Part shown: in pieces, positions 36,341-44,342 of the stretch | Layout: every line of letters starts with the position of its first letter | How positions within the stretch are numbered: the stretch's first letter is position 1 | NCBI RefSeq assembly: GCF_947487305.1 | Contig: NZ_CANKWH010000001.1 | Coordinates: forward strand, 434,001 to 498,000 | Length of the DNA stretch: 64,000 bases | Direction: 5' to 3' | Origin: an uncultured Paracoccus sp. | Lineage (GTDB): Bacteria; Pseudomonadota; Alphaproteobacteria; Rhodobacterales; Rhodobacteraceae | Made by a program: the position numbers and the translations under genes | Notes under the pieces: generated by a model | What the model was told of the DNA's origin: nothing | What the model saw: the letters and a program-made list of their open reading frames with translations, nothing else | The model's database searches: none

Positions 36341-36424
36341 GGTCGAAGTTCACGCCTTGGTTGACGCTGGCCTCGTCTGCCGGTTGAAATCACAGCAAAA
36401 CCAGAACGAGGCAGGCACCCGATC

Positions 36425-38284
36425 ATGCGAATCTTGAAAATCCTTAACGAATCCGCGAGCGAAAGGCGATTTTTCGTGAGATTCGCCCTCGCGGCGACTG
36501 TTGCCGCAATGCCGCTGGCAAGCTTTGCCGCGCCCAGCCATGGCATTGCAATGTATGGAGAACCTGCCCTTCCGGCCGGCTTCACCTCGCTGCCCTACGC
36601 CAATCCCGAGGCCCCGAAAGGCGGCTCGATTCGCTTTGCCGAGCCGGGCGGATTCGATTCGCTGAAGTCCTGGGTACTGAAGGGCAACCCGGTCTTCTTC
36701 GGCACCATGTCGGTCGTGGCCGAGACCTTGATGTATCGCAGCATCGACGAGCCCTTCACCCTTTACGGGCTGCTGGCCGAAAGCGTCGAGACCGACGAGA
36801 GTCGCAGCTGGATCGAGTTCACCCTGCGCCCCGATGCCAAGTTCTCGGACGGCTCGCCCGTCACGGTCGAGGATGTGATCTGGTCCTATGAGACCCTCGG
36901 CACGCAGGGCCATCCCCGCTATCTGGGCGCATGGGAGAAGGTCGAGAAGATCGAGAAGACCGCCGAGAACAAGGTCCGCATCAGCTTCAACACCGTCGAC
37001 CGGGAATTGCCGCTGATCATGGGCCTGCGCCCGATCCTGAAGAAGGCGCAATGGGAGGGCAAGGATTTCACCGAATCCGGGCTCGAGGTGCCGATCGGTT
37101 CCGGCCCCTATGTGGTGGACAAGGTGGATGCCGGCCGCTCGATCAGCTTCAAGCGCAACCCGGATTACTGGGGCAAGGATCTGCCGATCAATGCCGGGCG
37201 GAACAATCTCGACACAATCCGCTATGACTATTTCGGCGATGCCAATGCCATGTTCGAGGCCTTCCGCGCCGGCGAGGTCGACGTCTGGCGCGAGCTGTCG
37301 CCGACGAAATGGGACACGGAATTCAGCTTTCCCCGCGTGACCTCGGGCGAGGTGGTGAAATCCGAGATCGGCAATGAACGCCCCTCGGGGATCATGGGGC
37401 TGGTGATGAACACCCGAAATCCGATCTTCGCCGACTGGCGCGTGCGCGAGGCGATGATCGAGGCCTTCAACTTCCAGTTCATCAACGCGACGCTGAACGG
37501 CGGAAAGGAGCCCCGCATCACCTCCTATTTCTCGAACTCGGTGCTGGCGATGCAGCCCGGAGCGGCCGAGGGCCGGGTGAAGGAGCTGCTGGAGCCCTTC
37601 GCCGCCGATCTGCCGCCCGGCACGATGGAGGGCTATACCCTGCCCGAAGGCTCGGACAAGGCACTGGACCGTCGGGGCCTGCGCAGCGCGCTGAAGCTGA
37701 TGGAAGAGGCTGGCTGGACGGTGCAGGACGGGGTGTTGAAGAACGCCGAGGGCCAGCCCTTCGCCTTCGAGATCGTGCTGAACCAGTCGGGCAGCGCCAT
37801 GCGCACCGCCGCCGAGACCCAGCAGATGGTGGATATCTACATCGAATCGCTGCGCAACCTCGGCATCACCCCCAAGGTGACGCTCCTGGACGCGGCGCAA
37901 TATGTCGACCGCACCAACCGCTATGATTTCGACATGACCTGGTATGAACGCGCCCTGTCGCTGTCGCCGGGGAACGAGCAACTGCTCTATTGGGGTGCCG
38001 CCGGCGTGACCGAGCCGGGCAGCCGCAACTGGATGGGGATGAACAGCCCCGCCGCCGAGGCGATGATCACCGAGATGCTGAATGCCGCCGGTCCCGAGGA
38101 TTTCACCGCCGCGGTGCGGGCGCTGGACCGGGTGCTGACGGCGGGGCGCTATGTCATCCCGGTCAGCTATTCGCCGATTTCTCGACTGGCGCATAGTTCC
38201 AGCCTGCATTATCCTGAAAAGACGCCGATTTACGGCGATTGGCCGGGTTTCATGCCGGACGTGTGGTGGCAGGAGGCCCAGTGA
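36425..38284 (+). CDS. Extracellular solute-binding protein, family 5 (peptide/YejA-like)
   Basis: A 619-residue periplasmic binding protein of the SBP_bac_5 family. The N terminus has ERRFFVRFALAATVAAMPLASFA, a signal sequence whose ERRFFVR resembles a twin-arginine motif, so Tat export is possible. Mature landmarks: GFTSLPYANPEAPKGGSIR, FTLRPDAKFSDGSPVTVEDV, SGPYVVDKVDAGRSISFKRNPDYWGKDL. The YANPEAPKGG start is typical of the YejA branch. No ABC permease or ATPase genes are adjacent. A lipoprotein and a CsbD-like gene follow without gaps, an unusual operon. Confidence 0.9.
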   Translation: MRILKILNESASERRFFVRFALAATVAAMPLASFAAPSHGIAMYGEPALPAGFTSLPYANPEAPKGGSIRFAEPGGFDSLKSWVLKGNPVFFGTMSVVAETLMYRSIDEPFTLYGLLAESVETDESRSWIEFTLRPDAKFSDGSPVTVEDVIWSYETLGTQGHPRYLGAWEKVEKIEKTAENKVRISFNTVDRELPLIMGLRPILKKAQWEGKDFTESGLEVPIGSGPYVVDKVDAGRSISFKRNPDYWGKDLPINAGRNNLDTIRYDYFGDANAMFEAFRAGEVDVWRELSPTKWDTEFSFPRVTSGEVVKSEIGNERPSGIMGLVMNTRNPIFADWRVREAMIEAFNFQFINATLNGGKEPRITSYFSNSVLAMQPGAAEGRVKELLEPFAADLPPGTMEGYTLPEGSDKALDRRGLRSALKLMEEAGWTVQDGVLKNAEGQPFAFEIVLNQSGSAMRTAAETQQMVDIYIESLRNLGITPKVTLLDAAQYVDRTNRYDFDMTWYERALSLSPGNEQLLYWGAAGVTEPGSRNWMGMNSPAAEAMITEMLNAAGPEDFTAAVRALDRVLTAGRYVIPVSYSPISRLAHSSSLHYPEKTPIYGDWPGFMPDVWWQEAQ

Positions 38285-38418
38285 TGAAGATCGTCGTATT
38301 GGCTCTGCTGGCCACCCTGACCGTGGCCGGATGCAACACCGTCGCCGGGGTGGGCGAGGATATTACCGGCGCAGCACGCACCGTCCAGGGCAGCATGGGC
38401 GGAGGGGGATACCAATGA
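38284..38418 (+). CDS. Entericidin-like small lipoprotein
   Basis: A 44-residue peptide: MKIVVLALLATLTVAGCNTV then AGVGEDITGAARTVQGSMGGGGYQ. It has a signal peptide and lipobox (TVAGC, Cys 17) and the Gly-rich GVGEDI core of the entericidin A/B family, membrane lipoproteins associated with stress and cell lysis. AGGAGG lies 8 bases upstream. Its ATG overlaps the stop of the preceding gene (TGATG), and its stop overlaps the next ATG (ATGA), so all three are translated together. Confidence 0.85.
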   Translation: MKIVVLALLATLTVAGCNTVAGVGEDITGAARTVQGSMGGGGYQ

Positions 38419-38732
38419 AGTGGCATCACGTTCAGGAGAACTGGCCGGCCTTCTACGAGGCGATCATCGACAAATGGCCTGAAGCCGAGGAATCCGAGCT
38501 GGACGAGATCGACGGCGACCAGCGTGCCTTCATCGCCTATATCGCGGAAGTGACTGAGCAGGATGCGCGCGAGGCGCGCGACGAGATCCGCGAATGGCTG
38601 ACGGGCGAGATTCCGGCGGACGTGGTCATGGACCCGATCCATGACAATCACTCGATCGCGCTCAGCTCGAAATACGTCCCCGAGGGCGAAGACGAATCCG
38701 ACGACGACGCCCGCTTCGGCGACGACGACTGA
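38415..38732 (+). CDS. CsbD-like stress protein
   Basis: A 105-residue acidic protein. The first 65 residues (MKWHHVQENWPAFYEAIIDK, then WPEAEESELDEIDGDQRAFIAYI and ARDEIREWL) show the CsbD pattern: W-x5-W, a second W at the end of helix 1 and a D-x-I-D-G turn, which form a small four-helix bundle. The remaining 40 residues are an Asp/Glu-rich tail ending ARFGDDD. CsbD proteins are general-stress proteins of unknown mechanism. Translationally coupled to the entericidin-like gene. Confidence 0.8.
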   Translation: MKWHHVQENWPAFYEAIIDKWPEAEESELDEIDGDQRAFIAYIAEVTEQDAREARDEIREWLTGEIPADVVMDPIHDNHSIALSSKYVPEGEDESDDDARFGDDD

Positions 38733-38738
38733 GGCATG

Positions 38739-38759
38739 GGCCCGGCCGCAAGCCGGGCC
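38739..38759. terminator. Bidirectional hairpin between convergent genes
   Basis: Perfect 8-base arms GGCCCGGC and GCCGGGCC around CGCAA, 6 bases after the CsbD-like stop and 11 bases before the stop of the convergent ABM-like gene. No T run on either side. Confidence 0.5.
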
Positions 38760-38770
38760 GGCCGCTTCGC

Positions 38771-39058
38771 TCAATTCGACCAGTTGGCGATCACGTCATA
38801 ACCGCCCGGTGTCGGGGGCCCCTCGAGATGCGGCGCGAAGGCTTTCCAGATCTCGGCGATCAGTGCGCTGTTGGCATTGGCGATGGCGGCGCTGTCGGAC
38901 AGGGAAATGACATATCCCTGCCCATCCTCGTTCACCAGATTGATGAATTGCCTCAGGCCGGGCAGCCCCATGATCTGGCTGTGAACCGAGTTCTGAAGAT
39001 CGGTCGCAGCCGCAAGGGCGCCGGGCTTCAGCCGATAGATGGTCACGCGTGCGAACAT
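38771..39058 (-). CDS. ABM/dimeric alpha-beta barrel domain protein
   Basis: A 95-residue single-domain protein, MFARVTIYRLKPGALAAATD at the start, then LVNEDGQGYVISLSDSAAIANANSALIAEIWKAF. The pattern of a beta strand with K-P-G, a long helix and a Y-V-I-S strand suggests the dimeric alpha-beta barrel (ABM/EthD-like) fold; many such proteins are uncharacterised oxygenases or binding proteins. GGGAGA lies before the ATG at 39058. Located downstream of the BCCT transporter on the same strand. Confidence 0.65.
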   Translation of the reverse strand: MFARVTIYRLKPGALAAATDLQNSVHSQIMGLPGLRQFINLVNEDGQGYVISLSDSAAIANANSALIAEIWKAFAPHLEGPPTPGGYDVIANWSN

Positions 39059-39108
39059 GCTGGTGTCTCCCTGTTGCGGCAGAGTGCAAAAGGGCCCTCT
39101 CGCTACGG

Positions 39109-39136
39109 GATCGGTCGGGCTGCGTCCCGGCCGATC
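39109..39136 (-). terminator. Hairpin after the BCCT transporter gene
   Basis: Eleven-base arms GATCGGTCGGG and CCCGGCCGATC (one G-U pair) around CTGCGT, 65 bases after the minus-strand stop at 39202. A short CCCTTTT follows about 20 bases on. Possible terminator separating the transporter from the ABM-like gene. Confidence 0.45.
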
Positions 39137-39201
39137 TCTGCACAAGATCCGTGTCGATCAGCCTAGCATGACCGCTGGAATTCGCCAAACGGCGGTCCCA
39201 C

Positions 39202-40371
39202 TTATTCCCCCGCCTTCACCGCCGCGCCCTCGTGCAGGTCCGACAGCCGGTCCAGCCGCTGCAGCATCAACACATAGATGACGCCGTAGAGGCCAGCCAC
39301 CACCAGCCCGACCCACTGGATCTGGAAGGGGGTGTAGAAATAGGCGATCACCAGCAGGAATTGCAGGATGAAGTGCAGCGGGTAATAGACCCGGTCGCCC
39401 AGCTGTTCCCGCGACCAGCCCAGGTTGGCGGCATAGAGGCGGATCAGGCTGTCCAGCGAGTTGACCACGAAGACGATGCCCACGCCGATCATGAACCAGT
39501 TGAGCCAGCCGGGAATGACGATCTGGTTCTGGTGATAGACGAACAGCACGCAGAACCACAGCCCCAGCGGGATCGCCGGCAACAGCACCATCGCCCCGGC
39601 CAGTTGCCAGACCGGCAGACCGCCGACGAAACGGGCAACGAACTGGCCGATCATGATGCTCCAGGCGAACCACCAGAACAGGTAGAATTCGTGGTAGTCC
39701 GAGATCGGCGTGGTGAAGCGCGCGATATTGGGGAAATAGTCCATCAGCAGCCTGATATTGCCGAAGAAGCTGCCGATGCCGGTGCCGCTATAGGCTAGCG
39801 CGACCACGGCCAGCGTGGTGAAAGCCAAAAGTCCGAAACCGTAAGTCGAGACGATGGCCAGCCATTTCATGATGGCGAAATTGCCGCTCGACACGACCGA
39901 GAAGGCGATGACGCCGATGGCCAGCCCCCAGATCGCCCATTGCGGCAGGTCGGGCGCATAGGTCGGCAGGTTGATCATGAAGAGGTAGCAGGTGAAGGAA
40001 CAGGTAGCGATGACCGTCAGATTATAGACCCATTTCACCGCCGGGATCTCGAACAGGCGCAGGCGCGGCTCGATGGCGACGAAATAGAAGGTGGCGACGA
40101 AATACATCAGCCAGACCAGCGGTCCCCACATGCCGAACTCGACCGCCAGCGCATTGGTGAAGGCATAGGCCTGATCGCCCTCGTAGATCGGGAACTCGCC
40201 CAGGGGCAGCATTACCAGCCCCATGTCGAGACCGGCGGTGAACAGCAGAGCGACCAGCGTGAATACCCCCACCGGGGTTTCGCCGGTGACGCGCATACGG
40301 GGCCAGCGGATCAGCACGAAGATGGCGCAGGCCAGAACACTCAGATAGGCGACGGTGATGATCGGGGTCAT
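39202..40371 (-). CDS. Compact BCCT-family (choline/betaine/carnitine) transporter
   Basis: A 389-residue membrane protein with about 10 to 11 helices. The segment YHEFYLFWWFAWSIMIGQFV then ARFVGGLPVWQL aligns with the BCCT signature (FYWAWWxxWxPFVGxFIARxSRG), and FTAGLDMGLVMLPLGEFPIY aligns with the BCCT substrate-site stretch (AAGMGIGLMFWGVAEP). Typical BCCT carriers have 500 to 700 residues, so loops and probably an N-terminal helix are missing, yet the frame is intact. AGAGGA lies 6 bases before the ATG. A perfect BetI-type operator is 146 bases upstream, supporting choline or betaine as substrate. Confidence 0.75.
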   Translation of the reverse strand: MTPIITVAYLSVLACAIFVLIRWPRMRVTGETPVGVFTLVALLFTAGLDMGLVMLPLGEFPIYEGDQAYAFTNALAVEFGMWGPLVWLMYFVATFYFVAIEPRLRLFEIPAVKWVYNLTVIATCSFTCYLFMINLPTYAPDLPQWAIWGLAIGVIAFSVVSSGNFAIMKWLAIVSTYGFGLLAFTTLAVVALAYSGTGIGSFFGNIRLLMDYFPNIARFTTPISDYHEFYLFWWFAWSIMIGQFVARFVGGLPVWQLAGAMVLLPAIPLGLWFCVLFVYHQNQIVIPGWLNWFMIGVGIVFVVNSLDSLIRLYAANLGWSREQLGDRVYYPLHFILQFLLVIAYFYTPFQIQWVGLVVAGLYGVIYVLMLQRLDRLSDLHEGAAVKAGE

Positions 40372-40516
40372 GGAGATCCTCTCTGACGGTCACGGGGACG
40401 AAGGTCGGTCGGGTCGGTCCAGAAACGCAGATTCAGCGTAAGCGTAATGCAGTCGGGTGAATTTCGCGACAATATCGGCTGCCGCTGGGTCAACTTTCGG
40501 ATGTGCTTGCCGGATA

Positions 40517-40536
40517 TTGATTGATCAGTCAATCAA
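40517..40536. promoter_or_regulatory. BetI/TetR-type operator
   Basis: TTGATTGATCAGTCAATCAA: perfect 8-base inverted arms TTGATTGA/TCAATCAA with a 4-base centre, strikingly AT-rich for this genome. This is the form of TetR-family operators, and the sequence resembles BetI boxes of choline-uptake genes as I remember them. It lies upstream of the BCCT gene and beyond the 3' end of xth. No betI gene is in the window. The remaining 273-base gap shows nothing else clear. Confidence 0.65.
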
Positions 40537-40644
40537 AAACCTTTCACGGCAGACCGCATCAAGGCCCATACGGCGAAATTGCGCGCGCAGGAGCGATCAG
40601 CGGCGCGAGCGCCGCTCAGCCTTTTGCCTTCGGTAGATCGGGAA

Positions 40645-41430
40645 TCAGGCGGCCAGCCGCACCCAGACCGGCACGTGGTCACTGGGCTTGTCGCCGTCCC
40701 GCGCGGCGCGATCCACGCCGCTCTCCTCGACCAGGTCGGCGGCCTCGGGGCTCAGCAGCAGATGGTCGATGCGGATGCCGTTATCCTTCGGCCACGCCCC
40801 GGCCTGATAGTCCCAGAAGGTGAAGGGGCCGCGATCGGTGAAGGGCTCGGCCAGCCGCAACGCATCGCTCCAACCCTCGGCCGCGATCCGGCGCAGGGCC
40901 GCCCGGCTTTCGGGCAGGAACAGCGCATCGCCCGTCCATTGATCGGGCTTGGCGGCATCGCGCGGCTGGGGGATAACGTTGTAATCGCCCAGCATCACAA
41001 CCGGCATCTCGCCCGCCAGCAACTCCTCGGACCGCCGCTTCAGCCGTTCCATCCACGCGAGCTTGTAATCGTATTTCGGCCCCGGCGCCGGGTTGCCATT
41101 GGGCAGATAGAGCCCGGCGATCCGAACCGCCCGCGCACCGATCACGGTCGCCTCGATATAGCGGGCCTGCTCGTCCGTGTCGTCGCCCGGCAAGCCGCGC
41201 GTCACGTCCTCCAGCGGCAGTTTCGACAGGATGGCGACGCCGTTGAAGCCCTTCTGGCCATGGGTCTCGACCGTCCAGCCCAGGTCCTCGAAATGCTCGC
41301 GCGGGAAACCCTCGTCCACCGACTTGATTTCCTGCAGCACGACGACATCGGTCTCGGACCCGGCCAGCCAGTCGGTCAGGGCCTCGATCCGCGCCTTGAC
41401 GCCATTGATGTTGAAGCTTGCGATTTTCAT
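40645..41430 (-). CDS. xth: Exodeoxyribonuclease III
   Basis: A 261-residue AP endonuclease/3' exonuclease of the ExoIII (EEP) family. Marks: MKIASFNINGVKARIEALTDWL, VLQEIKSVDEGFP (metal-binding Glu), GLYLPNGNP, MLGDYNVIPQPRD (D-x-N), TFWDYQAGAWPKDNGIRIDHLLLS and the final SDHVPVWVRL with the catalytic Asp-His. Complete and of normal length. Its start lies 78 bases from a divergent exported-protein gene. Confidence 0.95.
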   Translation of the reverse strand: MKIASFNINGVKARIEALTDWLAGSETDVVVLQEIKSVDEGFPREHFEDLGWTVETHGQKGFNGVAILSKLPLEDVTRGLPGDDTDEQARYIEATVIGARAVRIAGLYLPNGNPAPGPKYDYKLAWMERLKRRSEELLAGEMPVVMLGDYNVIPQPRDAAKPDQWTGDALFLPESRAALRRIAAEGWSDALRLAEPFTDRGPFTFWDYQAGAWPKDNGIRIDHLLLSPEAADLVEESGVDRAARDGDKPSDHVPVWVRLAA

Positions 41431-41508
41431 GGCCGCACCATGGCGCGCGGGGGCGTGATTGGCAAGCAGCAGCGCAGCGCCCTAGACTGGCCGCGAAAGG
41501 AACCGCCC

Positions 41509-42177
41509 TTGCGCCTGATCCTCGCCCTTCTCACTGCGCTTGCGGCTTCGCCGGCCATGACCGCCGAGCGCCCGGTGGCCGGGCTGATGTGGAACCGCAG
41601 CGGCTTGCCGGCCACCCTGCCCCTGCAATTGCACAGCGAGGCCGGGCTGGATCATGTGGTGATGCTGACCCCGCCCGGAGGAGATGCGCCGGTGCTGGCC
41701 GCCTATATCCGCGGCGGGGATTTCTTCCGGGTGTTGGTTCCGCCGGGTGACTGGCAGATCGGCATCGCCTCGGGGGCGGACTGGCAAGGGGGCGAGGCGC
41801 TGTTCGGTGCGGCGACGCAATGGACCAGCCTGCCCGAGCCGCTGCATTTCGGCGTGTCCGATGGCTCGCGCCGCGAGGGCCATGTGCTGTGGCTGGGTCA
41901 GGAGGGCGATCAGGTGGCCATCACAGAGACCGCGCCGCAGACCATCTGCGAGCTGGCGGGGTTGAGCAGTCAGACCCGCGACCTGCGCGACGACAGCGCA
42001 CCCGATTGGTCGCGCGATGTGACGGAGGGCCGGCCGGCGGTGCGCAAGCTGCCCTCGGAGCCGCGCGTATCGACGCAGGCCCTGAGCTTCGACCGCCTGC
42101 CCGCACCGCAGGTCCAACGCCCGCCGCTGACCTATCAAAGCCGCGAATTGCGCCTGCGCCGGGTCTTCTGCGACTGA
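41509..42177 (+). CDS. Exported protein of unknown function
   Basis: A 222-residue protein with a signal peptide, MRLILALLTALAASPAMTA, if the TTG at 41509 is the start; AAAGGAA lies 8 bases before it. The mature part has GLPATLPLQLHSEAGLDHVVMLTPPGG, YIRGGDFFRVLVPPGDWQIGIASG and a C-terminal QSRELRLRRVFCD. The short beta-rich blocks with G-D-W-x-I suggest a small beta-sandwich, but I recognise no family. One codon-use check: it shares the C/G third-position bias of its neighbours. It converges on the IscA-type gene. Confidence 0.7.
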   Translation: MRLILALLTALAASPAMTAERPVAGLMWNRSGLPATLPLQLHSEAGLDHVVMLTPPGGDAPVLAAYIRGGDFFRVLVPPGDWQIGIASGADWQGGEALFGAATQWTSLPEPLHFGVSDGSRREGHVLWLGQEGDQVAITETAPQTICELAGLSSQTRDLRDDSAPDWSRDVTEGRPAVRKLPSEPRVSTQALSFDRLPAPQVQRPPLTYQSRELRLRRVFCD

Positions 42178-42181
42178 GGGA

Positions 42182-42505
42182 TTACATCGAGAAGGAGGTG
42201 CCGCAGCCGCAGCTCGAGGTGGCGTTGGGGTTCTCGATCACGAAGCGCGCGCCGATCAACTCGTCGCTGAAATCGATCACCGCGCCGGCCAGGAACGGCA
42301 GCGACACCGGGTCCACAATCACCCGCTGACCGCCGCCTTCAAGCACCAGGTCATCGGCCTCGGCATCGTCCATACGGATCTCGTATTGGAAACCCGAGCA
42401 GCCGCCGCCCAGCACCGCCACGCGCAGCGGGCGCGCCACAGCACCATCATTGATCTCGGCCAGCCGCGCAAAGGCCCGATCAGTCACTTTCGGAGGCAGG
42501 TTCAT
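42182..42505 (-). CDS. erpA: A-type iron-sulfur carrier protein (ErpA/IscA family)
   Basis: A 107-residue HesB/IscA/ErpA protein. The three conserved cysteines are present: Cys 36 in GGGCSGFQYE and Cys 99/Cys 101 in SSCGCGTSFSM. It delivers Fe-S clusters to apoproteins. No suf or isc genes are adjacent, which with the FENPNA-like VIENPNATSSCGCG end favours ErpA over IscA/SufA, but the three are hard to tell apart by eye. Divergent from the dGTPase gene, a pairing common in alphaproteobacteria. Confidence 0.9.
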   Translation of the reverse strand: MNLPPKVTDRAFARLAEINDGAVARPLRVAVLGGGCSGFQYEIRMDDAEADDLVLEGGGQRVIVDPVSLPFLAGAVIDFSDELIGARFVIENPNATSSCGCGTSFSM

Positions 42506-42574
42506 CGGTTGTTCCCGTTTTCGCCGTTGAGTCCGAAATATAGGCTTCGCCCCGACGCCCTGCAAGGAACAGAC

Positions 42575-43726
42575 ATGACCGCACCCTATGCCTGCCAGCC
42601 GCAAGACAGTCGCGGCCGCCTCTGGCCCGAGCGCATGTCGACCTTCCGCAGCCCCTGGCAGCGTGACCGCGACCGCATCATCCATTCCTCGGCCTTCCGG
42701 CGGCTGAAGCACAAGACCCAGGTCTTCGTGGAACTGGAGGGCGAGGAATATCGCGGCGACTATTTCCGCACCCGGCTGACCCACACGATCGAGGTGGCGC
42801 AGGTCGCCCGCACCATCGCAGGCGCCCTGGACCTGAACACCGAACTGGCCGAGACCGTGGCGCTGGCCCATGATCTCGGCCATCCGCCCTTTGGCCATAC
42901 CGGCGAGGATGCGCTGGCGGCGCTGATGGCGCCCTATGGCGGCTTTGACCACAATGCGCAGGCGCTGCGCATCGTCACCCGGCTGGAACGCCATTACGCC
43001 GATTTCGACGGGCTGAACCTGACCTGGGAATCACTGGAAGGCATCGCCAAGCATAATGGCCCGGTCACCGGCCCCCTGCCCTATGCGCTGGCCGAGGTGA
43101 ATGCCCAGTGGGACCTGGAACTGCACACCAATGCCAGCGCCGAGGCGCAGGTGGCGGCCGTGGCCGATGACGTGGCCTATAACCACCATGACCTGCATGA
43201 CGGGCTGCGCGCGGGCCTGTTCACGGAGGAGGAGTTGCGCGAACTGCCGGTGATCGGCCCGGCCTTCGCCCGCGTGGACGAGCTGCATCCCGGGCTTGAC
43301 CCGATGCGCCGCCGGCACGAGGCGCTGCGCAGGGTCTTCGGCGTCATGGTCGAGGATGTGATCGCCGTGGCCCGCAACCGGCTGACCAGCCTGCAACCCA
43401 CTTCGGCCCAGCAGATCCGCGACATGGAGGGGCCGATCATCCGGTTTTCCAAGCCGCTCTATCAGAACATCAAGGCGATCAAGTCCTTCCTGTTCACCCG
43501 GATGTACCGCGCCCCCTCGGTGGTCGAGGAGCGCGCCAGCGCCACCGCCATGCTGAACGACCTTTTCCCGCTGTTTCTCGCCGACCCGGCGCAGATGCCC
43601 GACCATTGGGGGTTGGAGGCTGCGGCGACGCCCTCCGAGACCGAGCGGGCGCGGATGGTGCTGGATTATGTTGCGGGGATGACCGACCGTTTCGCCATGT
43701 CGGAATGGCGGCGACTCTGCGGCTGA
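42575..43726 (+). CDS. dgt: Deoxyguanosinetriphosphate triphosphohydrolase-like protein
   Basis: A 383-residue HD-superfamily nucleotidohydrolase. The metal-binding His/Asp residues are in RTRLTHTIEV (His 70) and LAHDLGHPPFGHTGE (His 99, Asp 100), with DDVAYNHHDLHD later. The N-terminal RDRDRIIHSSAFRRLKHKTQVF is typical of the type 2 dGTPase-like subfamily of alphaproteobacteria, which cleaves dNTPs to deoxynucleoside and triphosphate. AAGGAA precedes ATG 42575; the upstream frame overlaps erpA and is rejected. Confidence 0.93.
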   Translation: MTAPYACQPQDSRGRLWPERMSTFRSPWQRDRDRIIHSSAFRRLKHKTQVFVELEGEEYRGDYFRTRLTHTIEVAQVARTIAGALDLNTELAETVALAHDLGHPPFGHTGEDALAALMAPYGGFDHNAQALRIVTRLERHYADFDGLNLTWESLEGIAKHNGPVTGPLPYALAEVNAQWDLELHTNASAEAQVAAVADDVAYNHHDLHDGLRAGLFTEEELRELPVIGPAFARVDELHPGLDPMRRRHEALRRVFGVMVEDVIAVARNRLTSLQPTSAQQIRDMEGPIIRFSKPLYQNIKAIKSFLFTRMYRAPSVVEERASATAMLNDLFPLFLADPAQMPDHWGLEAAATPSETERARMVLDYVAGMTDRFAMSEWRRLCG

Positions 43727-43844
43727 TGCCACGAATCCAGCGAGTTTTCGTCACCCCGCGTCAGGCCAATGCCATGCGCTGACTGCCCCGGCACGAGCAG
43801 GCGCAGAGGCTCGCTGCCCGCCCGCCGTGCAGTTGCACAAAAAG

Positions 43845-43860
43845 CAACCCTAGCGGGTTG
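43845..43860. promoter_or_regulatory. Inverted repeat upstream of osmC
   Basis: CAACCC-TAGC-GGGTTG is a perfect 6-base inverted repeat 56 bases before the osmC start, next to an A5 run. It could be an operator or a small hairpin in the leader. It does not look like the usual OhrR site. The rest of the 190-base gap shows nothing clear. Confidence 0.3.
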
Positions 43861-43916
43861 AACCGGCGCTGACCCAATGGCGTTGATCAGGCAGACAGAA
43901 CGAAAGGAGCTCTGCG

Positions 43917-44342
43917 ATGATCAAGAAATCGGGTTCGGCCAAGTGGGATGGCGGTCTGAAGACCGGTGGCGGCACCGTCTCGACGCAATCGGGGGCGCTG
44001 AAGGATCAGCCCTACGGCTTCAACACCCGTTTCGAGGGTGTGGCCGGCAGCAATCCCGAGGAATTGCTGGGCGCTGCCCATGCCGCCTGCTTCTCGATGG
44101 CGCTGTCCCTGATGCTGGAACAGGCCGGGATCAAGAACACCTCGGTCGAGACCACGTCCGAGATTTCGCTGGAGCCCGATCCCGCCGGTGGCTTCAAGGT
44201 GACGAAGGCGCACCTGGTCACGAAGATCTCGGGCGATGGCGACCGCGACGAGATGCTGAGGCTGGCTGGCGAGGCCGAGACCGGCTGCCCGATCAGCAAG
44301 GTGCTGAACGCCGAGATCTCGTTGGACGCGCAGGTGGTATGA
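43917..44342 (+). CDS. osmC: OsmC-family peroxiredoxin
   Basis: A 141-residue thiol peroxidase of the OsmC branch, detoxifying organic hydroperoxides. The two active-site cysteines are in AAHAACFSMAL and EAETGCPISKVL, and the SGALKDQPYGFNTRFEG and GSNPEELLGAAHA segments are standard. GGAG lies 9 bases before the ATG. Its stop overlaps the next start, so it forms a two-gene operon with a transglutaminase-like protein. Confidence 0.93.
   Translation: MIKKSGSAKWDGGLKTGGGTVSTQSGALKDQPYGFNTRFEGVAGSNPEELLGAAHAACFSMALSLMLEQAGIKNTSVETTSEISLEPDPAGGFKVTKAHLVTKISGDGDRDEMLRLAGEAETGCPISKVLNAEISLDAQVV

Noticed and set aside
36350..38209. A 619-codon minus-strand open frame
   Set aside because: Antisense to the family 5 binding protein; Gly/His/Arg-rich without domains. 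It would also overlap the small RNA promoter.
43727..43916. Search for a tRNA gene in the gap before osmC
   Set aside because: No cloverleaf, T-loop GTTCGAAT-type box or CCA end could be found on either strand.
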